Part shown: piece after piece, positions 44,301 through 54,440 of the stretch
Position numbering within the stretch: position 1 is the first letter of the stretch
Layout: each line of letters opens with the position of its first letter
Assembly (NCBI GenBank): GCA_963971285.1
Contig: OZ020254.1
Location: forward strand, 9,610,001 to 9,674,000
Source of the DNA: Astropecten irregularis
Taxonomy: Eukaryota; Echinodermata; Asteroidea; Paxillosida; Astropectinidae
Reading direction: 5' to 3'
DNA length: 64,000 bases
Program-made: the position numbers and the translations under genes
The notes under the pieces: generated by a model
The model's database searches: none
The model's input: the letters and a program-made list of their open reading frames with translations, nothing else
What the model was told of the DNA's origin: nothing

Positions 44301-46645
44301 ATACTTAGGTTTCTCTAGTCTACTGAAATTTCCAATGGTCAGATATCTAGCTTGAAAGCTTCTATGGTCTTCAGTATCTTCCTAACATGTTTTCTGACCA
44401 TGAATACCATGTATCTTTTCTTCCACAGGCATGTTGCCATTCTATCCTTAAAATAAAAAATAAAAATAAAAACCTCCCTCCCTACCTAGAAAATTTGGAA
44501 GAGGTGGACGCTAAACAATTTTTTTTTTATGTGGCCTTATGTGCCACCCTGCCTGCCTCCCTTTGTTGAATGGGTTTTAACACCCAATCAAAGCAGTTAA
44601 TATGACGATTTGTCTCAAATGGGCAAATTACCTTCTTCGCTGGAATCATCTCCTTTTAAAAGATGCAAAAAAAAATGGAAATGCAAAATATGGCTATTAC
44701 CATCAGAAGACAGACAGAAAATTTTGGCAAAAGATACGAAATTAATTTCCGTTTCTTATTTCATGCAAGACAAATAACTTTCCAACTAACTTTGCACTTT
44801 AAACATTGATTGCAAATCACATTTCCCCTTTGCCAAATTAAAAAAAAAGAGCACAAGATCAACCATTCTTTAATCAACCTTTTTTTGCCAAGGAAACAAT
44901 TTATATCCTTTTAATATTAAGAGAAAGTGCTATAGCGCTTGAAAAAATTATTTTAATGGAAAAATTCTTGCAAGAGCAAGTAAACAAGTAAACAAATGAC
45001 GACCTTTGACAAAGAGCTGAGGTGATTTATCAAATCAAAAATTAAAAACAACAACATCAAAGCAACCTCAATTTTATATGATTTCCAGCCAAACAAAATT
45101 TGAAGCATGTCTTGTTAGTAAAAAAAGAACTGAGCTTTTTTTTTCACGAATCAGCAAATCCCCCAAACCAAATGATAGGACACCAAGAATGATGTTAAAT
45201 TGAATTTATTTTCTAAGACAGATTGAATAATTTGAAAGACAATAATTTGTAGCATTTTACCTGGTTGGATTGTTCCGACCGCATCCCACTCTGCCCTGGC
45301 CCTGACAAGCTGCTCCGTGGGGTCCCCTCCAGTCCCCACCCGGTCTCTGGGCGCTTCCGTCCGCAACACCCCATTGGGGTCATCCTCAAACCCCTCCTCC
45401 TTACTGTCCTGGCCATGCCCCCTGTCATCCCCTCCCCTGACAGGCGAGGAAGAGGACACATCTGCCTGGTTCCCTGCCCTGTATTGGCCGGTGTCTGTAT
45501 CATCCTCATGAGACCTGTTCTCGGAGACTGCAGCAGTGAGGACCTTCTTTGGACTCCCATCAAGTTCTAGGGTCGTTGACCCCACCGCATCTACCTGCCG
45601 CATTTGTGCGTCTTCACGACTGTTGCAGTTGACGCTCTCTGAAGTGTCTTTCTGATCCTGTCCAGGAAATTCCAAAGAATTTCACATTATAGGCTTATGA
45701 ATTGAGAGTTTCTCAAGTACAAGGCTGGTGAATTTCACAACATTGGGGAGGCTCTTAGCTCCTTGTCCAGTGGTCACTCAGCAAAATGTTGCGTTTCTGA
45801 TCCACAAAGTCAAATTTGAAAGACAGAACTCAAACAGTGGGACTACCGGGTGATACAATTTTAAATATACTGTACAATACTGTACAATACTGTGAATGCA
45901 CAAATCTTGTATTACTACCCTTCTGAAATTTAATCTCAAATTTTAAAACTAACTTGTTTTTTGGTTTCCTCTGACGTGATAACTTGGTAATTTCTGGCTC
46001 TATCCTGAGATTCTTGGCTCTCTGACCCTGTAGCTGAATCCTTTGAAGTCTGGAAAATATCCACCTGAAAAAAAAATAAACAGAGGACTGAATATATCTT
46101 CATTGGTCATCAGCACAGCATCAGACCAGTAATCCAGAGGTTGTAGGTTTGAATCCCACATCTTGTTGTTGCTTCTTCTGTGTGTCACCCTTCGTCATCC
46201 ATCATGATTCAAGAGAGAGAATGTGGTAAGGTAGGTCCAGAAACAGTATACCGGTACTTAGGGGGAACGAGATGAAATCATTTTTAATATTTGCACATTA
46301 GGCTTGCCCTTCACTGTCGTGGATTAGCACTGTATACTCAGTGCTTGTGAGTGCAAGTAAAAAATCACAATCCATGCTGGCTCAGCACATACAATGCTCA
46401 TCCACGTTGGCGAAGGCAAGCCTAATTTGCATCCCGACCACAATCATTTAATATCAAGTTGGCATTTATTTGAGAATTTATGAAGTTTCTTCAATTCAAA
46501 GCGTTCTTTGGGGGCAAGAACTTACATTTTGATATTTATCCATAGACACTTTGTAATTAGTGGCTCGGACGTTCACGTCTTCCTTCTCTGCATCCTGGTG
46601 TCCATCTTGGAAGATGGCATCAAATTCATCCTCACCGTCCTCCAT
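38387..46645 (-). CDS. ELMOD3: ELMOD3, ELMO-domain GTPase-activating protein
   Basis: ELMOD proteins are GAPs for ARF/ARL GTPases (ELMOD3 acts on ARL2) and ELMOD3 is a human deafness gene. Minus-strand coding exons in transcript order: 46645-46526, 46064-45954, 45657-45261, 44652-44632, 42452-42364, 42024-41901, 41202-41080, 40498-40368, 39817-39741, 39157-39030, 38559-38387. Lengths sum to 1494 nt (497 residues plus TGA) and every phase joins. Residues 1-209 are acidic, Ser/Gly-rich and probably disordered, but end in [16 protein letters not shown], close to the vertebrate N-terminal block. The ELMO domain follows: [26 protein letters not shown], then [17 protein letters not shown], whose last Arg (about residue 337) is the expected GAP arginine. 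[20 protein letters not shown] and [11 protein letters not shown] match the family C-terminal part. The Gly/Ser-rich tail ending in DVDDDES is not like vertebrates. The human protein is shorter (about 380), mainly from a smaller N-terminus. Confidence 0.95.
38792..38987 (-). mobile_element. TTAAAGGTA-type element, half copy in ELMOD3 intron
   Basis: Starts inside the central palindrome (GATCTTTTAAAAGATC, 38797-38812) and runs to AAAACCAAAGTATGATACTG. The other half is absent. Confidence 0.7.
39248..39430. repeat. ~95-bp duplicated block in ELMOD3 intron
   Basis: TATGATGCATTGCAGCC followed by TACGATGGG(T/A)TATCCTTC occurs at about 39252 and again at 39347 with TAACTCTAGTTAC-type ends. The second copy ends in TTTCATGAAATTGACCC, matching other foldback termini in the window. 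Confidence 0.6.
39897..39985 (+). repeat. Fragment of the GTGTTTCCACAAACC repeat
   Basis: GGATCAGTTTGTAGAAACAC and GTTCGTACTTCTGTTTCGTT match the flank of the hairpin element at 57.1 kb. The hairpin itself is missing here. Confidence 0.5.
40537..40780. mobile_element. Foldback element in ELMOD3 intron
   Basis: Left end GGTCAATTCCATGGAGCTGC plus AAGCACAAA; right end AAGCAGGGCCGTGAAATTTG. Related half-ends occur at 12440 (CAATTTCATAGAGCTGCTTA) and 60270. Confidence 0.5.
41689..41830 (+). mobile_element. AAGCCCCGCCCAC-type element
   Basis: Runs from AAGCCCCGCCCACATTAGC to GATTGACAGGCCAGAAGGG. It matches the outer ends of the 15.05-15.31 kb repeat (minus strand) but lacks its CG-alternating core. 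Confidence 0.55.
43045..43669. mobile_element. CTCCTCAAAAAAAGTT-type MITE, copy 2, with nested insertion
   Basis: Same arms as 11253-11742. A 142-bp foldback (CTGGGGCCGATTTCATAAAG to ATGAAAACGGCCCCAG, about 43452-43597) sits in its right arm between GATAC and TTCACCGTTCATAG. It is therefore younger than this copy. Lies in the long ELMOD3 intron. Confidence 0.75.
43950..44539. mobile_element. Harbinger-like element with TTA duplication
   Basis: GGCCACATAAAAAAAATT and GTTTAGCGTCC on the left; GGACGCTAAACAATT and TTTATGTGGCC on the right. TTA flanks at 43950-43952 and 44537-44539. The 584-bp interior has no long frame. It ends 93 bp from the ELMOD3 microexon. Confidence 0.75.
44632..44652 (-). 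CDS. ELMOD3: ELMOD3 21-nt microexon (exon 4)
   Basis: This predicted exon of 21 nt adds the acidic run DDSSEE between the disordered N-terminus and the ELMO region. It is flanked by a T-rich tract ending in AAAAG and by a GTAATT donor. Its length is a multiple of three and the exons on both sides share phase 1, so it can be included or skipped without a frame change. That makes it a candidate cassette exon, but also means frame continuity alone does not prove it. Confidence 0.55.
46085..46180 (+). mobile_element. SINE-like tRNA-derived fragment in ELMOD3 intron 1
   Basis: CAGCATCAGACCAGTAATCC, then GAGGTTGTAGGTTTGAATCC (B-box-like GGTTTGAATCC) and CACATCTTGTTGTTG. No intact A box. Confidence 0.4.
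46303..46425 (-). mobile_element. SINE family B tail in ELMOD3 intron 1
   Basis: GCTTGCCCTTCACTGTCG, TGTATACTCAGTGCTTGTGA, AATCCATGCTGGCTCAG and CATCCACGTTGGCGAAGG match the tail of the 31.24 kb SINE, arranged as inverted halves, as in the 9.2 kb copy. Confidence 0.6.
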
Positions 46646-47860
46646 TGTGCCTTTATAAGATGGTTGATGACAGCAAAGATCCAGTTACTGGAGCACTATA
46701 TTACACCTCTTTAAAGATTCTGGAATGAGCTTAGCTGCGACGATCGCAACTCTCAGTCTATCATGGGGACATGAAAGAGTTTCAATCATCGCAACAACAG
46801 TAGGGGGCCTATATTGAGAGATTTCCACTGATGAACGGATAATAAAATAAACCATGTTAACATTTTGTTCCATGTATATGTACACTTTGACAGGTTACTT
46901 TAAGTTTAACCAGTGAAAACCGGGAAGCATTTAATTTAACAAGTGACATTAACGTTAGAATTATTCAGTTACATTCAGTCCCATTGACCCTATTGTCGAT
47001 CGGTTAATTAAACAGAGGGCGCCCTTTAAAAGGGAGCATCCTTATACTCGACTCACAAGCGATGCACCCTTTACCACACCATGATCATGATGTGGGATAT
47101 CGCGTTCAGTCGACAATAGACCCTCGCGGCCTCAGTCAAGTGTTGTTCATGTAGGCACTATAAACATGGTGAATCTTACCCCATAATTACTTCGGCCCAT
47201 CGAGCAACTTGTACCCAAGACTAGTGAGAATATCTGACCTACCTCCATGATCTGACATAGGACTGGGGTGGGGCCCCTATCCCGTTTGTACCCAACCACC
47301 TTACATTACACTTTTGCAGCGGTACTCAGAATGATATGAACATGCGAGAATATAAAAAAAATATATAGGCCTATAGGCCTAATTAATTTTAATAAAGTTA
47401 TGATAATAAAAATGTGACCAGGATCCCAAACATCCTACAGATACCTATTTTAATCATGACATGTCATCCAGACTTACCTGGAACACGAACTGATTATCGA
47501 GGACTAACCTGATCCGAAAATCCTGCTTTCCAATTTAGAAAAAAGGTAGAAATTTGTGCGGACAAAACCGATCAAGCTTCAGGGTGAAGAGTATTGTTGA
47601 TGTTTTTGTCCGTATGAGGGCGCTATCATGTCACCGTACCCGACGGCTGTTTCAGTAACAATCACAGATCATACATACAACTGTTACCTCGGTTGTCACC
47701 GCAACGTTTACAGTGTAGTTCAGAGAAATGCCACATTGTCCGTCGTTATTGTGATAGAGCTGTGGTCAGTGGTAGCAAGGTGTATGGATAATGCATTCAT
47801 TCTCTTGCTGTCTAAAATGGATGTTTCTTTTCGTTTGAATTAGCATGTGAATGATTTTTA
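46646..47860. other. ELMOD3 5' flank and presumed promoter region
   Basis: Upstream of the ELMOD3 ATG. No TATA box is well placed. The stretch 47000-47160 has several CpGs and AGAGGGCGCCCTTT. No second gene was recognised. Confidence 0.35.
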
Positions 47861-47861
47861 T

Positions 47862-48078
47862 TGAAAAGGTGTTTTTAGTTTCTTCTAGCTTATTGATATT
47901 TTGTTCAAATTTTGCAATTCAATTGAATAATAATAGCATTTATTTCTCTACTTTCGACATGAATACAAATAAGGAAAAGTACAGAAATAAATGCTATACA
48001 ATATCATTCAATTTAATTGAATAATTTGAACAAAATATCAATAAGAAGAAACTTACACTAAAAACAACTGTTCAATAA
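47862..48078. mobile_element. Foldback element
   Basis: GTTTTTAGTTTCTTCTAGCT, TTGATATTTTGTTCAAATT and AATAGCATTTATTTCT on the left are matched in reverse on the right (AGAAATAAATGCTAT, AATTTGAACAAAATATCAA, AGAAGAAAC, ACTAAAAAC). Loop about 40 bp. Confidence 0.65.
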
Positions 48079-48576
48079 AATTCAACATGTGTATTAAAAC
48101 GAAAAGAACTTTTTTGGGGATATCAAAAAGATAAATCCATAAGTAAGATAAAATTGGTTAGATAATATAATAATAATATAATATAAATAAATAAGCATGG
48201 GGACACAATACTGATTTGTAAAGAAGTTAATTATGGGGCTGTTCATAATAAACCAGAGACTTGTAGAATAATAGCAATTTGGAAAACATGAAGTAACACA
48301 TAACAAAAAAAAAACAAGGAAACAAAAACAAAGGAGACACTGAACTGCACAATCAATCACAGACACAAGGCCCTAATTACAAGATAATAAACAATAATAA
48401 ATAGGAAAGATGACACTTACTGATTTAAGAAACAATGGATGCGTGTGTCTAGTCTGAATTCAAAGTGGATTTTTATTGTGATGAGAGGAGTGGTCTTTTG
48501 TAAAGAGTTTTGAAACAGGCACTGGACTGCAATGTTCTAATTCTACTGTCAACGGAATTCCATAGACGGGAACTTA

Positions 48577-48820
48577 GGGCGTTTTCGAAACGGAGGCTCA
48601 GGCTCCATTTCAGGCTCCGGCTCCATTTCGTAAATCCATTCTAAAATAAAGGGTGTCAAAATAGAGGCTTTTTGCTGCGGTTCTGAAATAGATTCACTAG
48701 TATGAAAAGGAAAACAGAACTTCAGCTTCAATGAAAAAACTCAACCTATATTTTCAGCATATGGATGTTAGAGATGGAGCCTGAGCATGAGCCTAGGCAT
48801 CCGTTTCGAAAAGGCCCCTA
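48577..48820. mobile_element. Harbinger-like foldback element
   Basis: GGGCGTTTTCGAAACGGAGG at left, ATCCGTTTCGAAAAGGCCC at right, flanked by TTA and CTA. Arms continue through GCTCAGGCTCC / GGAGCCTGAGC. The repeats of GAGCC(T/G)GAG give a false coding look on the minus strand. Confidence 0.6.
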
Positions 48821-50942
48821 GAAGCGTATTAATTAAGTTATATGTCTCATTTGCATAACTTACAGCAATCTGGGTGCATGGAGGCTCAGAAAAAGCGCCA
48901 CCACCGTTTGAGTCAGTCTTAAAAGTCCCGCCCCATTTCATTCTGACCAATCACAGCCATGATTGAAGTCCGACCGTGACTACACGTATATATACGTAGG
49001 ACTATACTAGTACAGTTACATGTGCACGTCGGCACGGAATCATAACTTGTAGAAAACACGTGGTTTGCTCACTTTACTCGCAAAACAACCCAAAGTACTC
49101 CATGTTAAAAAAAAATCAGAACAAAGGTGAACAAAACACCTCGCCGAGTGGGAGACTCCGACCCAATTATACACCATTGTTAACTGGGCTTCACAATGCC
49201 GTCGTGCGTGGGGCGCGCCTGGAAATATTTTAATCAAATTCTAATTGTTGCCGCATTTTTTCATTATGCAACGGAAATTCACTCGAATTGATGTGAAACG
49301 CGTTGCATACGTAATTTATAATACCTTTTCCAAAAGCAACTTCTAGAAAATTCTATTTTGAAAGGCCTTTGGAATCCACGCCCTAGCGCCGAGCCTTTGT
49401 TCCTTTCGGACGGGAGCTTGCCTCGTGTTCAACAGGCTGAAATTCCTCAACATCTCCCGCCGCATAAACCAAGTGGACTGCGGTCGCGTCAGGAGTGTCT
49501 TGTCCACTCGGACTTTGTATTAGGCCTAGGAAGTTCTGAAGTCTGAACTGTTCACAAACTGAACTAAAACCAGGGCAAACCCTGTTTCAATAATATTCCA
49601 GAAATGTGGACACTTTACAAACAGTGCACAAACATTTTTGGTAACTGTTGCCGGCTCTGGACGGTGAATTTAACCAGCTAAGCACCTTCTTAATGAACGA
49701 GTTTATCCGAGGATGGGAGCCTGCTAGTGCTACGACTCTTCAGAGAGAGTTCTTCAGAGTCGGGGAAATTCCTCCGGAGACTGCACCGGGAGCCCGGAGG
49801 AATTCTCCCATGCCAGTACACAGTTTCTTCGTCAATCCTCGGAGTGCTCTTCATTGTAGTGTTGATGTGGGACTAGACCCGTTGCAAAGACGGTGTTTTC
49901 AAGACCCACACAAACTAAAGGACCCATTTCAAACAATTTGAACTTTTTTGAACTGAAACTTCACGAACTGAAAGTGAAGTGAATTTTTGTGTGAACAATG
50001 GACGAATATTTGTCGCATGATCTGAATGACGATATGGGATTTATAATGTGTGTGTGTTTTTGTCGAATGACTGATTGACGGTAAGGATTCAAGCAAGATT
50101 CGGTAAGTCATAAAATCTCGGCTCGCACGATCGATCGGATCCGTGATGCCCGAGGTGAGTGAAAAGTCAATTCTGTTGCTATACTAACCCGCGGTTCATT
50201 TAGGTACTAAAATTCTCATTACTAACTTTTTGCAAAGTTTAGGAATGTGCAAATATTAGCCATCGCAATACTGTGTACACGCGTGACTTCATATAAGTTT
50301 TTTGGCTGAGATAAACCGTTCAGAACAATTTTGCATATACGCATTCACTTTCATAAAATTATTATACATCACAAAGACATACACATTTCATGTCATTGGG
50401 CTACTCTGTTGCTTTTTGAAAATTCACTTCTGTCAGCCCAATTACCACTTTTACTGGCTTTGTAATTGGTAAATTTATAACAAAAATTATATGAATATTG
50501 TTGACACGTGTTTCGCGTGTCAAACTTGAGCACTTGTTTGTGATGTATAAGCTAGGACTAATTGGCTTTTGTATATCCTACCCGGCCGTTCCTGAGATGA
50601 GAGTATGTCGACTGTCGTCTGCCCTTAATACGAACCACGACATGTTCCTTTCTTGTCTTGTGCCTTACGCCATGTCTTTTCTGGGCCTTCACTGAGGAGA
50701 GCCTTATGTTGTACTTTGTACTGATGAAACAGGCGATAATCACCTTCTGTAATAACAGCCATCAATGTGGGATTTACAGCAGCAATAATGGGGCCACGAA
50801 TGTCACGATCACTGTTCTTTAAAAATGTATATCATTTTTAGATTAAAAGATATATATAACTACACATCATCAATGCCAACTATTAAACAAACAAATACTT
50901 CTACAAACAAACAAACGTATCACTTATACACATAGACGGACA
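48821..50942. other. Intergenic; possible first exon ending near 50154
   Basis: A less AT-rich patch (49380-49900) has an open frame without a secure ATG. Two donor-like sites follow on the plus strand: CAAGATTCG|GTAAGT at about 50102 and ATGCCCGAG|GTGAGT at about 50154. A first exon with alternative donors is possible, but no downstream exon could be attached. Confidence 0.25.
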
Positions 50943-51231
50943 ATGACTGCCCTTGGAAAGTTTGACTTCTGTGATTTGGTCTTGTGGACGGAGAATTTCG
51001 ACTCCATGATACAGCAACTGCAAGTTTTCAGCAAATTACTTCATAATTCCCGAGGATTGGAACTGGACAGTATCCATGAGTGTTCCTCCTGTATATACGG
51101 TTTCTTCACTCAGCAAGCAGTCTCGTATTTTTCGCCAAGCATTTTCGACCTCGTCATCAAGTTGTCCTCCACAGCTCTCCACATCATCTCCAATCAAGTG
51201 ACATTTCACCTTGAGTATTCAACATTATGAA
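50943..51231. other. Short stretch open on both strands, possible coding fragment
   Basis: The plus strand has an ATG-started 95-codon frame (50943-51230) beginning MTALGKFDFCDLVLW. The minus strand has an overlapping frame from about 51231 to a TAA near 51046, including the run GGQLDDEVENAWRKIRDCL and then YTGGTLMD. The minus-strand layout loosely resembles the helix before the GGG turn of group II chaperonin-like proteins (CCT, MKKS, BBS10, BBS12), which would make this a broken copy. That likeness is weak and by eye only. The segment is less AT-rich than its flanks. Confidence 0.2.
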
Positions 51232-52754
51232 ACGTCACCGCAGACATTTTGGACTCATTTTGAATTACCGGCCGAAAGCCAGTGATTACAATGGCACGCG
51301 CGTATACCAGCTTCGGCAGATATTTGTGCTTGACGTATACGGCCTATTAATAATGAAAATCGCCAATTAATCAAATTAAACAAATTGACATGCAATGACA
51401 GCCTCTGTAAAGATAACTATGAATGTTTACAAAGTTTATTATAATTCTGTATTATAATGTATAATAAATGTAGCTTAGTCCCTGGAAACTGGATACGAAT
51501 ACACCGAGATCATCTTCAGTAGAAATAGAGAAAACGGTTCTGTAATCTGGAGCAAAAGATGTGAAGTTGACAAGTTACTCACCACTAATACTTGAGATAT
51601 GTAATCCTGATGACCGAGAGACAAGAAATATATTTTCTTATTATGATCTTGAAGTACTACGACAGCATGAGGCGAAGATTTACGGAGCTATGGAAACGAG
51701 CCCTCTTTACAGTTGTATTCTTATTGTAACTATACCCACAGAGTATCATTAGAGTGCAAAAACATATAAAAAAAAAATTTTTAAGATAATGTTTATTGCG
51801 CCAAAACAAACAGAAATTTGGATAAGTTTCAGGAAATGTTGGGAATCGTATGAAATGAATTAATTTCAACCTTGCCGTGAATGAGCGCCACCATGCGTGC
51901 GGCCATATTGCAACGCGAGGCTGGAGGGGGTTTATTTGGTTATGGTTGTAGAACTAAATAGGCCTTTAATACCAGAATATAAAAGTGACTCACTTTTTTG
52001 GGGGGGAGGGGGTAACACTTAGCAAAAATTTATCATTATGAAGAAAACGTTTGTTTTTTTTCTTTCCATCAAAATGAGAATATGAAACACAGGTGAATGA
52101 GTGTGTTTAACGGTATCGGACATTGTGAACTAAAATAGCATCGTGTCACCTTTTGCAAGATCATTTTATGTACTGGTCACGAGTCACTTTTATATTCAGG
52201 TGTTCAATTTCATCATGGACTTACTCCATGATGAAATTCTAATAAATCGATCCGTCGAGTAATCGGTATCGGTTATTCGGTTCGTCCGTAAGGCGCGGTA
52301 ATTACTTTCGGGAAAACTTCTACACAAACCTTCTTGATCTGGATAACCGTGACAACGGCGCCCGTGCAATATCGTTGTAGTTATCCACAGAAAGTTTGAG
52401 GAATCGAAAGTAACTACAAAATGATAAAAACCAGCGGAAATAAATTAATTAGGATTTAGGGTTTATTAAAGTAATGGGGTAGTTACTTAGTGCTAAACTG
52501 GCATGCAGCTGCAGCGAAGCAACACGGCAAGGATGAAATGTATATACCTCAGATTCGGGAAGACTTTTCATATTTTATAAGCTTGGAGGGTTGGAGGGGA
52601 AAATTGGGATGTTTTCTTTTTAAATGAAAGGAAAATGAAAAAATACACGTTATCGTTAGTCTTTTGCACATTTAGTGATTACTCTATGGGTTTTAACTTT
52701 TATAGAGAAAGTGTATAAGACAGATTGTACTAAGATATGATTGAATAATCCTTG
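51232..52754. other. Intergenic, no gene seen
   Basis: AT-rich, short frames only. The frame at 51561-51752 has no family likeness. A G run occurs at 51998-52012. Confidence 0.4.
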
Positions 52755-53584
52755 AAGGCGACTGTTGCATGAGCAGAGTGATACCCCAAAGGGCCGTCTG
52801 CGAAGAAGAAAAATGTTCTAAGAAATATCTGAATTATTTTATAAAGGCGACTGTCATGAGCAGAGTGATACCCGAAAGGGCCGTCTGCGAACATGAAAAC
52901 ATTGTATAGGAAATAATTGAATAATTTTACGAAGGCGACTGTTTCATGAGCAGAGTGATACCCGAAAGGGCCGTCTGTGAACATGAAAACATAGTATAGG
53001 AAATAATTGAATAATTTTACGAAGGCGACTGTTTCATGAGCAGAGTGATACCCGAAAGGGCCGTCTGCGAAGAAGAAAAATGTTCTAAGAAATATCTGAA
53101 TTATTTTATAAAGGCGACTGTCATGAGCAGAGTGATACCCGAAAGGGCCGTCTGCGAACATGAAAACATAGTATAGGAAATAATTGAATAATTTTACGAA
53201 GGCGACTGTTTCATGAGCAGAGTGATACCCGAAAGGGCCGTCTGCGAAGAAGAAATATTTTGAAGAAATAACTGAATTATTTAATGAAGGCGACTGTTTC
53301 ATGAGCAGAGTGATGTTCTGCGAACATGAAAACATTGTATAGGAATTATTTTATGAAGGCGACTGTTTCATGAGCAGAGTGATACCCGAAAGGGCCGTCT
53401 GCGAAGAAGAAAACATTGTATAGGAAATAATTGAATTATTACAAAGGCGACTGTTTCATGAGCAGAGTGATACCCGAAAGGGCCGTCTGTGAACATGAAA
53501 ACATAGTATAGGAAATAATTGAATAATTATACGAAGGCGACTGTTTCATGAGCAGAGTGATACCCGAAAGGGCCGTCTGCGAAG
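52755..53584. repeat. ~90-bp tandem array, ten units with a conserved hairpin
   Basis: Each unit opens AAGGCGACTGT, then CATGAGCAGAGTGATACCCG, AAAGGGCCGTCTGCGAA, followed by a ~40-bp AT-rich spacer. Two spacer types alternate irregularly: A (GAAGAAAAATGTTCTAAG) in units 1, 4 and a variant in 6, and B (CATGAAAACATAGTATAGG) in 2, 3, 5 and 9; unit 8 is a mixture. The conserved part folds as GCAGA/TCTGC enclosing CCC-GAAA-GGG. Unit 7 has lost exactly the hairpin. Confidence 0.9.
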
Positions 53585-53974
53585 CAAACTTAGTTGTACT
53601 TTACAGAGGCTGGTAAATTTACACTAAAATGAGCGATTTTCTCTCTGAGTTTTTGCGCCTGGGCTCAGTAAAACGAATGAAAACTGCCGAAAAATGAGAA
53701 TGAAAAAATTATACATTTTATTCAAAACTTACGGCAAGCATCAAATTAACTGTTGAAAGCTGGTACCTTTGAGAACTGAAGAAGCGGGACTGGACTAATA
53801 TCTGTTTGTTTAAAATTGCCCATTAAAAAGACGCACGCGACCTTTTCAAACGCACGCGCACATATGGAAAGGGCCGCTTGTTTTTTTATAATGATCGATT
53901 TTTTTGCAACGCTACGGACACGCAACGTATACGCAGCGGATGAAAAAACGCGCATATGGAAAGGCGCCTTCACT
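53585..53974. other. Spacer between 90-bp array and LINE remnant
   Basis: No gene. Includes CGCACGCGACC and CGCACGCGCACATATGG-type runs near 53830-53870, repeated at 53945, like the alternating cores of foldback elements in the window. Confidence 0.35.
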
Positions 53975-54440
53975 CACATCAACCATCAGCAACGCGTGCC
54001 TTCTTCTATGGGCTTCAACAAAATCAAACTTCAAAGCCTACAAAACACTGCAGTCCGCATCATAACGCTATCCAGACGATCCTGTTCAATAATAAATAGG
54101 CCTATCCCCTTCACTGAAACAACTTCACTGGCTCCCAATAACGAATCATCTTAAGTTGGCACTCATTGTCCACAAAGCACTCGAATGGCAGAGATCCGGC
54201 CGACCTGCATTTCCGAAGTTTATAGGGATTTCCAGTTTATCCCTCGCACAAGAAATTTGTGATCCAGAAACATGCTACTTCTCAAGGAACACAAGTCTCA
54301 GCACTCGACAGGTCCTTTTCTGTTGCAGCTCCTTACATCTGGAACTCACTATACCTCTCCATCTTAGATCTTGTTCTTGAACTACAACATTTATATCACT
54401 ACTCAAAAACAATCTAATGACATTAGTTTTCAAGGAGTAA
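53975..54440 (+). mobile_element. Degraded 3' end of a CR1/L2-type LINE
   Basis: Translated in shifting frames, this segment shows the usual C-terminal landmarks of such reverse transcriptases: LQSLQNTAVRIITLSRRS at about 54028-54085, LALIVHKALEWQ near 54150, and LTIPLHLRSC near 54340. At least two frame changes and several missing residues show it is dead. It starts about 390 bp after the 90-bp tandem array. Clade assignment is inferred from motif style only. Confidence 0.6.

Noticed and set aside
45213..45570. Overlapping frames on both strands at the ELMOD3 exon
   Set aside because: Shadows of the GC-rich ELMOD3 exon 3; only the frame joined by GT/AG sites and phase was kept.
48549..48731. 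EMEPEPEMEPEP-rich minus-strand frame
   Set aside because: Falls wholly within the arms of a foldback element with TTA/CTA flanks.
52730..53335. 201-codon minus-strand frame with FADGPFGYHSAHE repeats
   Set aside because: The frame arises from the ~90-bp satellite; it starts and ends inside the array and breaks when spacer lengths change.
52755..53584. CRISPR array
   Set aside because: Spacers fall into two repeated types rather than being unique, units are ~90 bp, and the genome is eukaryotic.
53816..54380. Functional reverse transcriptase gene
   Set aside because: Only the C-terminal end is present and at least two frame changes interrupt it.
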